A program made the position numbers and the translations under genes. A stretch of 33,758 bases of DNA from a virus: the IMG/VR virus record IMGVR_UViG_3300009285_002284, positions 1-33,758 of that record; one strand, 5' to 3'. The notes under the pieces were generated by a model. It did not search any database. It was not told the origin of the DNA and saw only the letters and a program-made list of their open reading frames with translations. How positions within the stretch are numbered: the first letter of the stretch is position 1; every line of letters starts with the position of its first letter. Shown in pieces: positions 21,113 through 29,105 of this stretch.

Positions 21113-21596
21113 CTAGTAAAGAACGAGAGTTTAATGATGCTACTGTTCCATCAGAGAAATTAAATGTTACATATAGTGAATATAAAGCTGTCCCTGAAGC
21201 TGTTCCTGTAAAAGAACTCCATTGTCCGAAAGTTCCTGCTTGGCTTCTCAGTCCAAGTCCACCACTAACCATATTATATATATTCATAAATCCACTATTA
21301 TGATTCCAAGCTAATATATATGATGAACCATTAGTAACTAATGCTGTACCAGTTGTAAAATTAGATGTGTACCAATTTGCACCGGATGGTTGAAAGGTTC
21401 CTGTATTATCTATCAAAATACCCCCTGAATTGTAGAGTCCCATTTGAACTGTTCCAGCGGTATATGCGGTATAAAAAGACATAGATACAATCGTTCCAGA
21501 ACCACTATTATTAGTAAAATCTGAACCGCACATCACATTCACATTCTGTAAAGGAATTGTTGACGTTCCTATATTAGTTTGTCCAAATGTAGACAT
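21099..21596 (-). CDS. Beta-sandwich virion protein, 165 aa
   Basis: All-beta, rich in Gly/Ser/Thr/Asn with few charged residues: SGSGTIVSMSFYTAYTAGTV, GLYNSGGILIDNTGTF, GSSYILAWNHNSGFM. It looks like a small jelly roll used for decoration or receptor contact. The C-terminus SLLGVGT resembles GLLGVGNS of the DUF2341/LamG protein, suggesting a shared attachment tail. It follows the repeat-rich gene by 43 bases and ends just before promoter C. I do not recognise a named family. Confidence 0.55.
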   Translation of the reverse strand: MSTFGQTNIGTSTIPLQNVNVMCGSDFTNNSGSGTIVSMSFYTAYTAGTVQMGLYNSGGILIDNTGTFQPSGANWYTSNFTTGTALVTNGSSYILAWNHNSGFMNIYNMVSGGLGLRSQAGTFGQWSSFTGTASGTALYSLYVTFNFSDGTVASLNSRSLLGVGT

Positions 21597-21639
21597 AATG
21601 TAGACATATCTTATAAAAAGACTATGCTACAGTTATATA

Positions 21640-22929
21640 TTAAGTAGAAATGAAGTAACTTACAGTAATGTCTATCGTTCCTGCTGCTCCTACATAAACT
21701 ACTAAATCCTGATTGGTCATACCAGCATTTACTGCCAATGGGTAAGGTTTTTCGATACCACCTTGAGGCCCAAAATTGCCTTTAGCCAAAACATTTGAAC
21801 CGCTTGTAGCTGTACCAAAACCTACCAAACAGGTTACTGTTCCATTTGTATTAACAATTGAAAGATCATTGACCCAAAGTGAAGTTCCTGCTCCGACTGA
21901 AGCTGAACCAACCAAAGTGGCATAAGCCGCAGCCGTTGCCGCAAAAGTTGTTCCATAACTGACAATATTTCTTGCCGGTCTTCCATCATCTTTTATAGTT
22001 CCAGCATCTATAGTACCTGCGGACAATGTTCCTGCTGTTACTACTATGCTTCCACCTGTTACAGTTGCAGCACCAATTGTTCCAGCTGTTACATTAATAG
22101 AACCTTGTTCTACACGAGTTACTGTTCCAGCTGTTAACATAGCGACAGTTCCAGCATTATGAACTTGACCTATTGCCGCAACAGTACCAATAGTCCCTGC
22201 TTGTATCGTTCCTGCATTATGTACTTGGGCTATCGCAGAAATGCTACCTATTCCTGGTACACTACCCACACTGGTAATCGTACCCGCATTAATCATGCTA
22301 ACAGTCCCAGCAGTTAGCATATCAATTGTCCCACCTGGAAGGTCTGGTAAACCTGCAATCGTACCAGCATTGTGAACTTGAGCAACAGCAGAGATTGATC
22401 CTATTCCTGGTACAGTACCAAGACTTGTTAATGTACCAGCGTTAATCATTGATACCGTTCCTGCGGTAAGCATGTCTACCGTACCGCCATGAAGCATACC
22501 AATATTGGTAACACTACCCAAGTTTGTAATAGTTCCTAATCCAGCTACGCTTCCCAATCCTACGATAGTACCAACTGAAGTTACGCTACCTTGAACAATA
22601 GAACCAAGTGAGGTAATGCTACCTTGAGTAATCGAACCAAGTGCAGTAAGCGTACCAGCACCAACTAATGTACCAAGAGAAGTTAGAGTTCCAATTGTTA
22701 CTGTTCCAATTTCAACTACAACTGGTTCTGTACCAATAAGATTAACTTGAACTGCTGTACCTGCTGAGGAAGTACCGATAGGAAGACGTTGAAAGACATT
22801 AGTGGCATCATCTGTAACACCACCAACTACTAATCCTATTCTTTGAGTTGTAGCAGTTGCTAATGCTTGCCCCTCTTCACCAAAAGAAAAACCCCAATTA
22901 TCTTCCTTTGATTGTAGTGTTTGAGCCAT
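21640..22929 (-). CDS. Repeat-rich beta virion protein, 429 aa
   Basis: Residues about 75-300 are a solenoid-like array of G-T-[IVL] and G-S-[IV] turns (TSLGTLVGAGTLTALGSI), with two near-identical blocks of roughly 45 residues, each running from GG-T-[VI]-DMLTAGTVSMINAG through PGIGSIS to QVHNAGTI. This suggests a short beta-helix or fibre shaft. Residues 1-60 form the attachment end, and the last 100 residues are a non-repetitive domain (SIVNTNGTVTCLVGFGTA). First gene of module D. The ATG lies directly after the eight T of terminator D, with no ribosome site beyond AAAGG inside the hairpin, 13 bases upstream. Confidence 0.6.
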   Translation of the reverse strand: MAQTLQSKEDNWGFSFGEEGQALATATTQRIGLVVGGVTDDATNVFQRLPIGTSSAGTAVQVNLIGTEPVVVEIGTVTIGTLTSLGTLVGAGTLTALGSITQGSITSLGSIVQGSVTSVGTIVGLGSVAGLGTITNLGSVTNIGMLHGGTVDMLTAGTVSMINAGTLTSLGTVPGIGSISAVAQVHNAGTIAGLPDLPGGTIDMLTAGTVSMINAGTITSVGSVPGIGSISAIAQVHNAGTIQAGTIGTVAAIGQVHNAGTVAMLTAGTVTRVEQGSINVTAGTIGAATVTGGSIVVTAGTLSAGTIDAGTIKDDGRPARNIVSYGTTFAATAAAYATLVGSASVGAGTSLWVNDLSIVNTNGTVTCLVGFGTATSGSNVLAKGNFGPQGGIEKPYPLAVNAGMTNQDLVVYVGAAGTIDITVSYFIST

Positions 22930-22954
22930 AAAAAAAAGACACCTTTCTTGTGTC
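22930..22954 (-). terminator. Intrinsic terminator in leader D
   Basis: GACAC-AAGAAAG-GTGTC, a 5-bp stem with 7-base loop, then eight T (22930-22937) that touch the ATG of the next gene. Confidence 0.8.
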
Positions 22955-22987
22955 TTCTTGTCACAAATGCCAGCTAATTCGTCTGGA
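22930..22987 (-). ncRNA. Leader RNA D: +1 hairpin plus terminator (58 nt)
   Basis: P1 at 22970-22986: stem CCAG/CTGG, loop ACGAATTAG. All four stem pairs differ from leader A yet complementarity holds. In the link, TTGTG can pair with CACAA, which includes the terminator 5' arm. Confidence 0.65.
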
Positions 22988-22993
22988 TAATTA

Positions 22994-23022
22994 AGTTTAT
23001 ATTATTAAAAAATTCTTGTCAA
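22994..23022 (-). promoter_or_regulatory. Promoter D (repeat-protein module)
   Basis: TTGACA (TGTCAA 23017-23022), 17-base spacer, TAAACT (22994-22999); start expected near 22987. The -10 box is weaker than in A-C and E. The alignment of P1 with +1 supports it. Confidence 0.75.
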
Positions 23023-23025
23023 GTA

Positions 23026-24066
23026 TTATGAATTTCCTACTCCTAATAATCCTATTTTTGATCTATATACTGTTCCACCTCCAACTGGCACTTCGTCCCC
23101 TACTGCATAAAAAGTTGAAGGAGAGCTTTGATTGTTGTTATCGGCTGTTGTCCATGAAGCTCCTACATCTGCATTTATAATATAAACTTCATCTATATAA
23201 CCTTTACTACTCTCATTTAAGGCAGCAGAATTAAAAATATTAGCATATCCATAAGCTACATTTAATGTAGTTTCAACTTGAGAAGCTTGAGTTGCACCTC
23301 CTCCAAGTATCCTTTCGTTTGTACTGTCATATCTAATTCCTACTCGTTGCCAAGTAGCAGCTAATAAATAATCAGCTATCAAAAAATCTGGAGCCGCAGC
23401 CCAATATAGATCATCTCCGACTTTATAAGGCAGGTATAATTGTTTAGCAGCGTTTGTTCCTAACCCTACAAGCCCTCCATTTGTAGTAATATCATCTGCC
23501 CTAAACCAGCATAAAATAGTAATTGGTGAATTTCCTGTAGGTAAACTGGTTGTTGAAAGTGCTATTTTGTTTGTACTCCCTGTCGCATCAGAATAAGCTG
23601 ATTGTCCAAATTTAGCATTTGTAGTTCCATAAGAAATATTTGTATCAGTCCCATCTCTATTATTACCCGTACTATCGTTGGAGTTCCCTTCTAAGTGATA
23701 GACTCCTAAAAAATTAGAGTTCCATGTCCCAGTAGCATTTTGCAAATCGCTTTCCTGTGCAGCATTGCCATAAGCCATGTAAATAACAGTATCAGCAGAT
23801 GTACTAAGAGTTGGGACTTCAACATAAAACTCCACTGTTCCAGTTGTTGCAGACCAACCTACTCTCTCAAAATCCAAAAGTGAGGTTAAAGCACTATCTG
23901 AATAAAAAGCTATATCATATCCGTTTGCATTTTCTACTTTTCCACCATTACCTGTAGTTTTGAGATAAGTGTAAGTTCCTGAGACAAGAACAGGAAAATT
24001 AATAGAATCTGCAGTTCCGCAGAGAGTTTCGTCTATAGTGATAGTTCGATATTGCCCCCATGCCAT
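23026..24066 (-). CDS. Virion adhesin with DUF2341 and LamG-like domains, 346 aa
   Basis: Residues 1-105 match the DUF2341 pattern: WGQYRTITIDETL, SINFPVLVSGTY, NGYDIAFYSDSALTSLLDFE, then VEFYVEVPTLSTSADTVIYM and the AYGNAA end. Residues about 118-300 form a concanavalin-like LamG domain: FLGVYHLEGNSNDSTGNNRD, SPITILCWFRADD, and KGYIDEVYIIN. Such two-domain proteins bind glycans and are common in phage and cell-surface adhesins. The C-terminus GLLGVGNS resembles that of the 165-aa protein. Last gene of the packaging module; its start TAATATGG has only weak purines before it. Confidence 0.75.
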   Translation of the reverse strand: MAWGQYRTITIDETLCGTADSINFPVLVSGTYTYLKTTGNGGKVENANGYDIAFYSDSALTSLLDFERVGWSATTGTVEFYVEVPTLSTSADTVIYMAYGNAAQESDLQNATGTWNSNFLGVYHLEGNSNDSTGNNRDGTDTNISYGTTNAKFGQSAYSDATGSTNKIALSTTSLPTGNSPITILCWFRADDITTNGGLVGLGTNAAKQLYLPYKVGDDLYWAAAPDFLIADYLLAATWQRVGIRYDSTNERILGGGATQASQVETTLNVAYGYANIFNSAALNESSKGYIDEVYIINADVGASWTTADNNNQSSPSTFYAVGDEVPVGGGTVYRSKIGLLGVGNS

Positions 24067-24067
24067 A

Positions 24068-24256
24068 TTATTTTTCTTTCATTGCGTATTTAATAGCTCC
24101 GTCTGAATATCTAGTTTTACTCATCTTGTGCCATTTAGATGAACCTACTTTTTTGGCGTTTATCGAACTATAAAATACTTCTTTTGCTTTCTTTGGGTCT
24201 TTGTATTGCTTCATCATTGAAACCATTACTTTTTTACCCTGTTTGGTTAACGGCAT
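24068..24256 (-). CDS. Small basic phage protein next to portal, 62 aa
   Basis: AGGAGGTGG precedes ATG 24254-24256 by five bases, setting the start at MPLTKQGKKVMVSMMKQY. The sequence, with KAKEVFYSSINAKKVG, is a recognisable small phage protein type commonly found beside portal genes, of unknown role. It overlaps the portal stop by 23 bases. It may be a minor head protein or packaging accessory. Confidence 0.7.
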   Translation of the reverse strand: MPLTKQGKKVMVSMMKQYKDPKKAKEVFYSSINAKKVGSSKWHKMSKTRYSDGAIKYAMKEK

Positions 24257-26267
24257 TTTGACCACCTCCTGCTCTTTTCAAATCTGCCAATGCTTCCATG
24301 AAACCTACTTTAACTTTCTTAATATCTTCATCCTCTGTTGAAGCAGGAGCTGTTTCAGGGGTAGCAGACGCACCCTGTTGAGGCATTTGTCCCTGTTTTG
24401 ACATAGTAGCTTTTTGCAAATCAGAAATAACCTCCATTAAAGCTACCTTCATCTCTGTTATTTGTTTATTGGTAATCGGTGGTGTTCCCTCATCCATCGC
24501 CTCCATAAATTCCTGTAGTGAGCCGAATTGAAATATCTCTAAGAACCTATTGACTACTAAAGCTACCGCATCTGGTGTGATATAACCTTCTTTTGCCAAA
24601 TCCTTTATGAAAGTTATAATCTGGATCATGGTAGCCCTCTTGCCTTCCTCTGTGAATCCAAGACCTGACTCTATCTCAATATCTACTTTATAGTCTTTTT
24701 TAATCTCAATCGCTTCTGGTACACTTACAGTTGATCCTTTACCTTTTGCTAACTCTCTATACTTCTGCATACCTTTCTCACCAATAATATCAAAGTATGA
24801 AGGGTTACCCTGATCGAGTAAATAGACTGTTTGGGGTTGGATGAAGTGAGTAGCAGCTATATCCATCATCTTTTCGGCTATTCTCTTAACTGTATTCTTT
24901 AGCATTTTAGTTGGTATTTTAAGGTTAGCGTATTCTGAGGCTTTTAATGACTCTATAGCCACTCCCGATTTTACTCCCGGTTGTGTTTGTCCTAAAGCGG
25001 AAGTAGTTGATCCTTGTTCTTCAATGATTGAGTTTATCTCACCAATAAACCATTGAACGACTGCTGGTACTGACGACATATTAGCCTGAACTGGAGGAAC
25101 AGTATCGTACTCTAATACTTGTCCACCTGCTATATTAGTTATCTCCATATTCTCTCCACGCCTTTTAAGCCATGTTCCAGTTATCATCGTCCCTATATAT
25201 CTTTCAAGACGTGAAATAACGCTATCCAATGACTTATTAGCTGAGATAAATCTCTCAATAAGAGGAACTTGGTAGATCGGTCCTGGCTCCATCCTGTAAT
25301 CTACAAAAGGATAATCTGGCAAATTAACATATTTATCTCTCAAAGTAACACCCGCACTAGAGAAAGTCTGGCGTAAAATCATATCGCCTTTGCTTTTACC
25401 TTCCATTGCTCCAGACTCATCAGCTTGTGAAACAGCCTGACTCCAATTATCATCATTTAGGTATTCTTTAATAAATGCTTCTTTTTGAAGTAAAGTAACA
25501 GATGATTCATTTATTTCTTGATTACCGAACCTAGCTGTCATGTAGGCTTGCTTAATCTCGGAAGAGGCGTATTTGTTGTCTGGTGATAACTTCATTACCT
25601 GTTCTTCCTTAAAGTTCTCGTTGGCTTTTATTTCGCTTATATAAGTTGGTACTGATTTTATAATATGGGGAGCGTCATAAATTGAGGTTAGATTGCCTGG
25701 AAGATAAATGTCAAAAGCGTCAAAGACTTTGGTTTTGATTGCTTCCTCTACTGGATCAGGCCATATCTCTAGGAAAGATACGCCATGCTTAGTAGTCAAT
25801 AAAACCATTAAAATAAGCTGAATATCAAACTCTAGATCATCCCATGTCCTTTTGACCCAACTACCTACCTTTTTAGCATTGTCTTTAGCTACTTGTAGTG
25901 CCATCTGAAACATTTGTGGATCAGGGTAATTCACTTTGGTAATCTTTTCAGGATAAACTACAGGTACATATTCACCAGATAATAAAAGATTAGATACTCC
26001 TCTTATCTGGCGTGATGCTTTTGGAATGGCACGCTTAGGGATAAACAAATCACCTTGTTGAGTTAAGTCAACAATCCTTCCTGTAGTTCTTGAAACATAA
26101 CGATAGTGATAGCCGTCATCAAAAAAGTTGTTGTCATACCAGCGTCTTTCAAAAGACTTTCTCATCATCTGATAATTTGTTACCCATTTATCAATCTCCA
26201 TACCGATATAATCTGTTGGAATAACATTCTTAAATATTTGCGCTTTCTTGCTTATTTTATCTGCCAT
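24234..26267 (-). CDS. Portal protein, 677 aa
   Basis: Dodecameric ring at the capsid vertex through which DNA enters and leaves. The length fits podovirus portals. Landmarks: an N-terminal wing (WVTNYQMMRKSFERRWYDN), a central section with GVSNLLLSGEYVPVVYPE and GVSFLEIWPDPVEEA, the ISRLERYIGTMITGTWLKR helix, the conserved SGVAIESLKASEYANLKI segment, and a long helical C-terminus (VNRFLEIFQFGSLQEFMEAM) ending in a Gln/Pro-rich tail. AAAGGAG is well placed before the ATG. Terminase, portal, scaffold and capsid follow the standard phage order. Confidence 0.88.
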   Translation of the reverse strand: MADKISKKAQIFKNVIPTDYIGMEIDKWVTNYQMMRKSFERRWYDNNFFDDGYHYRYVSRTTGRIVDLTQQGDLFIPKRAIPKASRQIRGVSNLLLSGEYVPVVYPEKITKVNYPDPQMFQMALQVAKDNAKKVGSWVKRTWDDLEFDIQLILMVLLTTKHGVSFLEIWPDPVEEAIKTKVFDAFDIYLPGNLTSIYDAPHIIKSVPTYISEIKANENFKEEQVMKLSPDNKYASSEIKQAYMTARFGNQEINESSVTLLQKEAFIKEYLNDDNWSQAVSQADESGAMEGKSKGDMILRQTFSSAGVTLRDKYVNLPDYPFVDYRMEPGPIYQVPLIERFISANKSLDSVISRLERYIGTMITGTWLKRRGENMEITNIAGGQVLEYDTVPPVQANMSSVPAVVQWFIGEINSIIEEQGSTTSALGQTQPGVKSGVAIESLKASEYANLKIPTKMLKNTVKRIAEKMMDIAATHFIQPQTVYLLDQGNPSYFDIIGEKGMQKYRELAKGKGSTVSVPEAIEIKKDYKVDIEIESGLGFTEEGKRATMIQIITFIKDLAKEGYITPDAVALVVNRFLEIFQFGSLQEFMEAMDEGTPPITNKQITEMKVALMEVISDLQKATMSKQGQMPQQGASATPETAPASTEDEDIKKVKVGFMEALADLKRAGGGQNAVNQTG

Positions 26268-26814
26268 ATTTTACTCCTTTAGGTTGGGTGGGGAGTTTAG
26301 GTAATTGTTTTCCTGTACTAATCGGTTGACCTTTAAAACCCTCTGGAAAACTACCTGGTGGAGGTTTAACTTCATAGCCTGGCTCAACTAATTTAGTTGG
26401 TTGTATTGGTATTCTTCCTCTTACATTCCTTAATCCACCGCTAAATGCTAGTACAAAAGGCATTAACGATTCCATCATTTTCTCATTTCGTTGTGGATCA
26501 TCTTGTGGAATTTGCATAGCTTCTGACATTCCCCATAATGGAGAAGATGGAGCAATTCTACCTGTTTCTGGTTCATAGATAAACATATTCGTTAACTTGG
26601 TAGCAAATTCTTTTGGAGTTTCTATAAAACTTCTATATAGATTTTGTTGTACCTGTTGAGGATAAGGCGTCTGACTAGCAATTTGTGCTTGCCTTGCTAT
26701 CTCATACGCAATCGGGTCAATAGCACCAGTAACTTTCTGTTTTAATAGATTAGCTTCTCTTTCTAAGTTCTGACCTAAGACTCCTACATTTTTAAGTAAA
26801 TCTAAAAATATCAT
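26257..26814 (-). CDS. Hypothetical virion-region protein, 185 aa
   Basis: Helical N-terminus (LLKNVGVLGQNLEREANLLK), a middle with FIETPKEFATKLTNMFIYEP, a hydrophobic segment (LMPFVLAFSGGL) and a Pro/Gly-rich C-terminus (KPPPGSFPEGFKGQP). I recognise no family. It overlaps the portal start by 11 bases and may be a minor head or ejection protein. The Pro-rich end suggests flexibility. Confidence 0.5.
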   Translation of the reverse strand: MIFLDLLKNVGVLGQNLEREANLLKQKVTGAIDPIAYEIARQAQIASQTPYPQQVQQNLYRSFIETPKEFATKLTNMFIYEPETGRIAPSSPLWGMSEAMQIPQDDPQRNEKMMESLMPFVLAFSGGLRNVRGRIPIQPTKLVEPGYEVKPPPGSFPEGFKGQPISTGKQLPKLPTQPKGVKYGR

Positions 26815-26816
26815 AT

Positions 26817-27074
26817 TTATTTAGTCTGATTAACTTCTTTAATATGTTTATCAAATTCCTCATCTGATAATTCGGTTGACTCAACAACCGCAGACGGCAG
26901 AGGTAGTTTTCGTTTCGCCTGTTTCTCTACCCCTTCGGCTATTGTCATCTCAGTTAAGTCTTTAGCCATGATTGCCCTTAGCAAGTCTTTACGTTCTTTC
27001 TTGAACTGGTACTCAAGATAAGCGATATAACCTAGTAAAGCTAAGATAATAATTCCGAGTAAAATATCAATCAT
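26817..27074 (-). CDS. Single-pass membrane protein, 85 aa
   Basis: Residues 2-22 are a hydrophobic helix (IDILLGIIILALLGYIAYL) followed by positive charges (KKERKD), so the C-terminus is probably cytoplasmic. The remainder is a charged helical region (LLRAIMAKDLTEM). Similar short membrane proteins with an RKDL-x4-MAKD stretch often neighbour phage portal and terminase genes. Role unknown; membrane docking of assembly is one possibility. It overlaps its upstream neighbour by four bases. Confidence 0.65.
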   Translation of the reverse strand: MIDILLGIIILALLGYIAYLEYQFKKERKDLLRAIMAKDLTEMTIAEGVEKQAKRKLPLPSAVVESTELSDEEFDKHIKEVNQTK

Positions 27075-27514
27075 ATAAAAAACCTACTCTTCCAATAGTT
27101 TTCAAATGGATTGGGAATATTAAATCCTTCTGTTGCTAATGTCCTTACATCCGGCCGTTCCATAAACTTGAATTTCTTTTTGATTACTTTTATCTGAATA
27201 GGCACATTCTCAAAAGACATAGACCAGCCATAGTCTTCTTCCTTTAATTCATCAGAATAAAAGGACTTCATCGTAGAGATAGCGTATTCGCTTAGTTCAC
27301 CTTCTTTGACTCCGATAATTACTTTGTCTGCTTTTAGATCAGGATCAAAGACTTCTATGCTTTTATCATGTAAACACTTCGCCAGATCACCCAAAACTAC
27401 AAACTGCACATGAGCCGCATCAAACATGTCAAAAACATGTAGAAGTGCCATTTGTAACGCACCTGATTTATATACTTTCCCACTCGATTTGGTGAGTTTG
27501 ATTTTCTTGGTCAT
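27071..27514 (-). CDS. Nucleotidyltransferase-fold protein, LicD-like or related, 147 aa
   Basis: N-terminal helix LLHVFDMFDAAHVQFVVLG is followed by LAKCLHDKSIEVFDPDLKAD and a KVIIGVKEGELSEY strand, the layout of a compact nucleotidyltransferase domain (helix, G-rich turn, acidic strand). The C-terminus GFNIPNPFENYWKSRFF resembles the closing segment of LicD-type proteins. The catalytic Asp pair is not clear, so activity is uncertain. LicD enzymes transfer phosphocholine or other phospho-substituents to glycans. The gene overlaps the terminase end by 47 bases; a good AGGAGG lies ten bases upstream. Confidence 0.5.
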   Translation of the reverse strand: MTKKIKLTKSSGKVYKSGALQMALLHVFDMFDAAHVQFVVLGDLAKCLHDKSIEVFDPDLKADKVIIGVKEGELSEYAISTMKSFYSDELKEEDYGWSMSFENVPIQIKVIKKKFKFMERPDVRTLATEGFNIPNPFENYWKSRFFI

Positions 27515-28805
27515 ATTTTCCTAGCCTCCTTAAAAACGCCCGTCTTATCGGTGGTATCTCAGGCGGTTTTTCAATCTTAATAATTGGTTGCAAAGACTGT
27601 ACTGCCAAGCTATGAGCGATGATAATATCGTCATTGAAACCAACTGGTGCGCCATATCTTACTCTTCCTGTTATACTTATCTCATAACTAAATACATCAA
27701 ACTCCTGTAATGTTTTTTCCATCGGAATCATGGTTATTTTCTTCTGTTCTATCCAGATCGCTAACTTTTCTATCAGTTCTTTTTTAGATTGTTCGGTTAT
27801 CTTAAAAGGCTCAACTGCTATTCTATCTTTTATTAAATCATCAGCTATCGGATCACCTAACCCTGTTGCGTCTAAAACTACCAAAGCGTTGTTGTAATAC
27901 TTTGCTATTTCTTTAATCTTAGCCTTTTGATAGGGCCATTCTAAGTGCTGCCATCTTGCCTGATATACTTGTTGATTAGTTTTTCTATCATAAACTACAA
28001 TTACCGTAAAGTCTGTTACCTTTGCTAAATCTACACCCATAACATAAAGATGTTCCCTGATCGGCGGTTGTGGAGTAGATGTGCAAGCCTCCCTTACTCC
28101 CCTAAATACTATTCCCTCGCCTTCTAAAAAGTCACATTCCATCTCCTGACTATACAAAGCCTGTGACATAGTTTGCTTTGCGTTATGTAGTTGTTCGTCT
28201 GTGAATATCCCTGACTGGCTTGCTTTAAGTAAAAAACTCTTCCATTCTGTGCTTGCCAACAATCCCATCTGATAGTGTTTAAACAGATGATTTTTGCCCT
28301 TTGGCGTACCTACAAACCAGCACCACCCGCCATTTGCTCTGACTATTGGCTGAATTATCCTATCCCATGTTTCCGCTTTCATTTCAGCAAATTCATCTAA
28401 GACTACGCCAACCGGACCAGCTCCTAATAATCTTTCCGGCTTGTCTGCGCCTTTTAACTGCAAGATAGACTTATTCTTAAAATATACAACAAGCTCTGCT
28501 TCGTTTGTTTTCTCAATTACCTGTTTTGGTACTATGTTAAAGAGCATGAACGGATCACGCCAGACTGCATCCTTCGCCTCAGAATAAGTAGGAAATATAT
28601 GCCAATAAACTCCTACTCTAAGATGCGCTTGCTTGATCAGTTCCATTATTGCTGTTGTCGTCTTTCTGGCCCTGCGATGCCAAACTATTGTCTTGAACCT
28701 GTGGCTGTCCTGTAGAAGTATCTCCTTCTGATGAGGCATTAACTGGGATACTGGGGGGAAGAAAACCTGTTCCTGTAATGATGTTAAGTTGGATTGGTTG
28801 TCCAT
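27468..28805 (-). CDS. terL: Terminase large subunit (packaging ATPase and nuclease), 445 aa
   Basis: Pumps DNA into the capsid and cuts concatemers. The ATPase domain has a Walker A variant HRRARKTT (residues 43-50, Arg where many family members have Gly), and Walker B VVLDEFAE with D137-E138. The nuclease domain has D259 in VMGVDLAK, D312 in LVVLDATGLGD and D392-D393 in GFNDDIII, the three acidic sites of the RNase H-like fold. TAGGAGG five bases before ATG 28803-28805 gives a clear start, although this lies 188 bases inside the small subunit gene. Walker A is therefore encoded in the overlap. A 47-base overlap with the next gene follows. Confidence 0.92.
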   Translation of the reverse strand: MDNQSNLTSLQEQVFFPPVSQLMPHQKEILLQDSHRFKTIVWHRRARKTTTAIMELIKQAHLRVGVYWHIFPTYSEAKDAVWRDPFMLFNIVPKQVIEKTNEAELVVYFKNKSILQLKGADKPERLLGAGPVGVVLDEFAEMKAETWDRIIQPIVRANGGWCWFVGTPKGKNHLFKHYQMGLLASTEWKSFLLKASQSGIFTDEQLHNAKQTMSQALYSQEMECDFLEGEGIVFRGVREACTSTPQPPIREHLYVMGVDLAKVTDFTVIVVYDRKTNQQVYQARWQHLEWPYQKAKIKEIAKYYNNALVVLDATGLGDPIADDLIKDRIAVEPFKITEQSKKELIEKLAIWIEQKKITMIPMEKTLQEFDVFSYEISITGRVRYGAPVGFNDDIIIAHSLAVQSLQPIIKIEKPPEIPPIRRAFLRRLGKYDQENQTHQIEWESI

Positions 28806-29034
28806 TTAATCCTCCTACTTCAATTGATTTTTGATCTGCAATTGATTTATCTGTAATTACTTTCGCAGCCCCTAATTTTACATTCTCATTTCTCGTTGTA
28901 CGCATTATCTCAACTATTACATCAATTGCCTCTTGAGTAAATTGGGAAATATAAGCATAAATAGCTTGTTTAGATGGTATCCCTCCTCCTTTAGGTACGA
29001 GATCGTTTTTAATTGCATCAACTTTTCCTTCCAT
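28618..29034 (-). CDS. terS: Terminase small subunit candidate with overprinted tail, 138 aa
   Basis: The DNA-recognition partner of the large subunit. Residues about 25-70 form the usual core helices (AIYAYISQFTQEAIDVIVEI, VKLGAAKVITDKSIADQK), and KSIEVGGLNGQPIQLNIITG is the strand often following them in small-terminase proteins. Residues 77-138 are read from the 188 bases shared with the large subunit gene; this tail is Ser/Gln/Asn/Asp-rich and probably disordered, as expected of an overprinted sequence. First gene of module E. The ATG is eight bases after the U-tract, with no clear ribosome site. No recognised HTH is visible, so the call rests on helices and position. Confidence 0.72.
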   Translation of the reverse strand: MEGKVDAIKNDLVPKGGGIPSKQAIYAYISQFTQEAIDVIVEIMRTTRNENVKLGAAKVITDKSIADQKSIEVGGLNGQPIQLNIITGTGFLPPSIPVNASSEGDTSTGQPQVQDNSLASQGQKDDNSNNGTDQASAS

Positions 29035-29042
29035 ATTAACAT

Positions 29043-29065
29043 AAAAAAAGACACATCTCTGTGTC
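29043..29065 (-). terminator. Intrinsic terminator in leader E
   Basis: GACACA? read on the - strand as GACACA-GAGA-TGTGTC: a 6-bp stem, 4-base loop, then seven T (29043-29049). Confidence 0.88.
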
Positions 29066-29100
29066 CTTCTAATAACACTCTGGCCGCTACATTATCGGCT
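29043..29100 (-). ncRNA. Leader RNA E: +1 hairpin plus terminator (58 nt)
   Basis: P1 at 29083-29099: stem GCCG/CGGC, loop ATAATGTAG. The 17-base link starts CAGAGTGT and ends AGAAG; GTGT can pair with ACAC in the terminator 5' arm. Confidence 0.68.
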
Positions 29101-29105
29101 AATTC

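Noticed and set aside
28653-28679. Terminase Walker A with Arg in place of Gly as evidence of an inactive enzyme
   Set aside because: Terminase Walker A motifs vary, all other ATPase and nuclease residues are present, and the Lys-Thr pair is kept.
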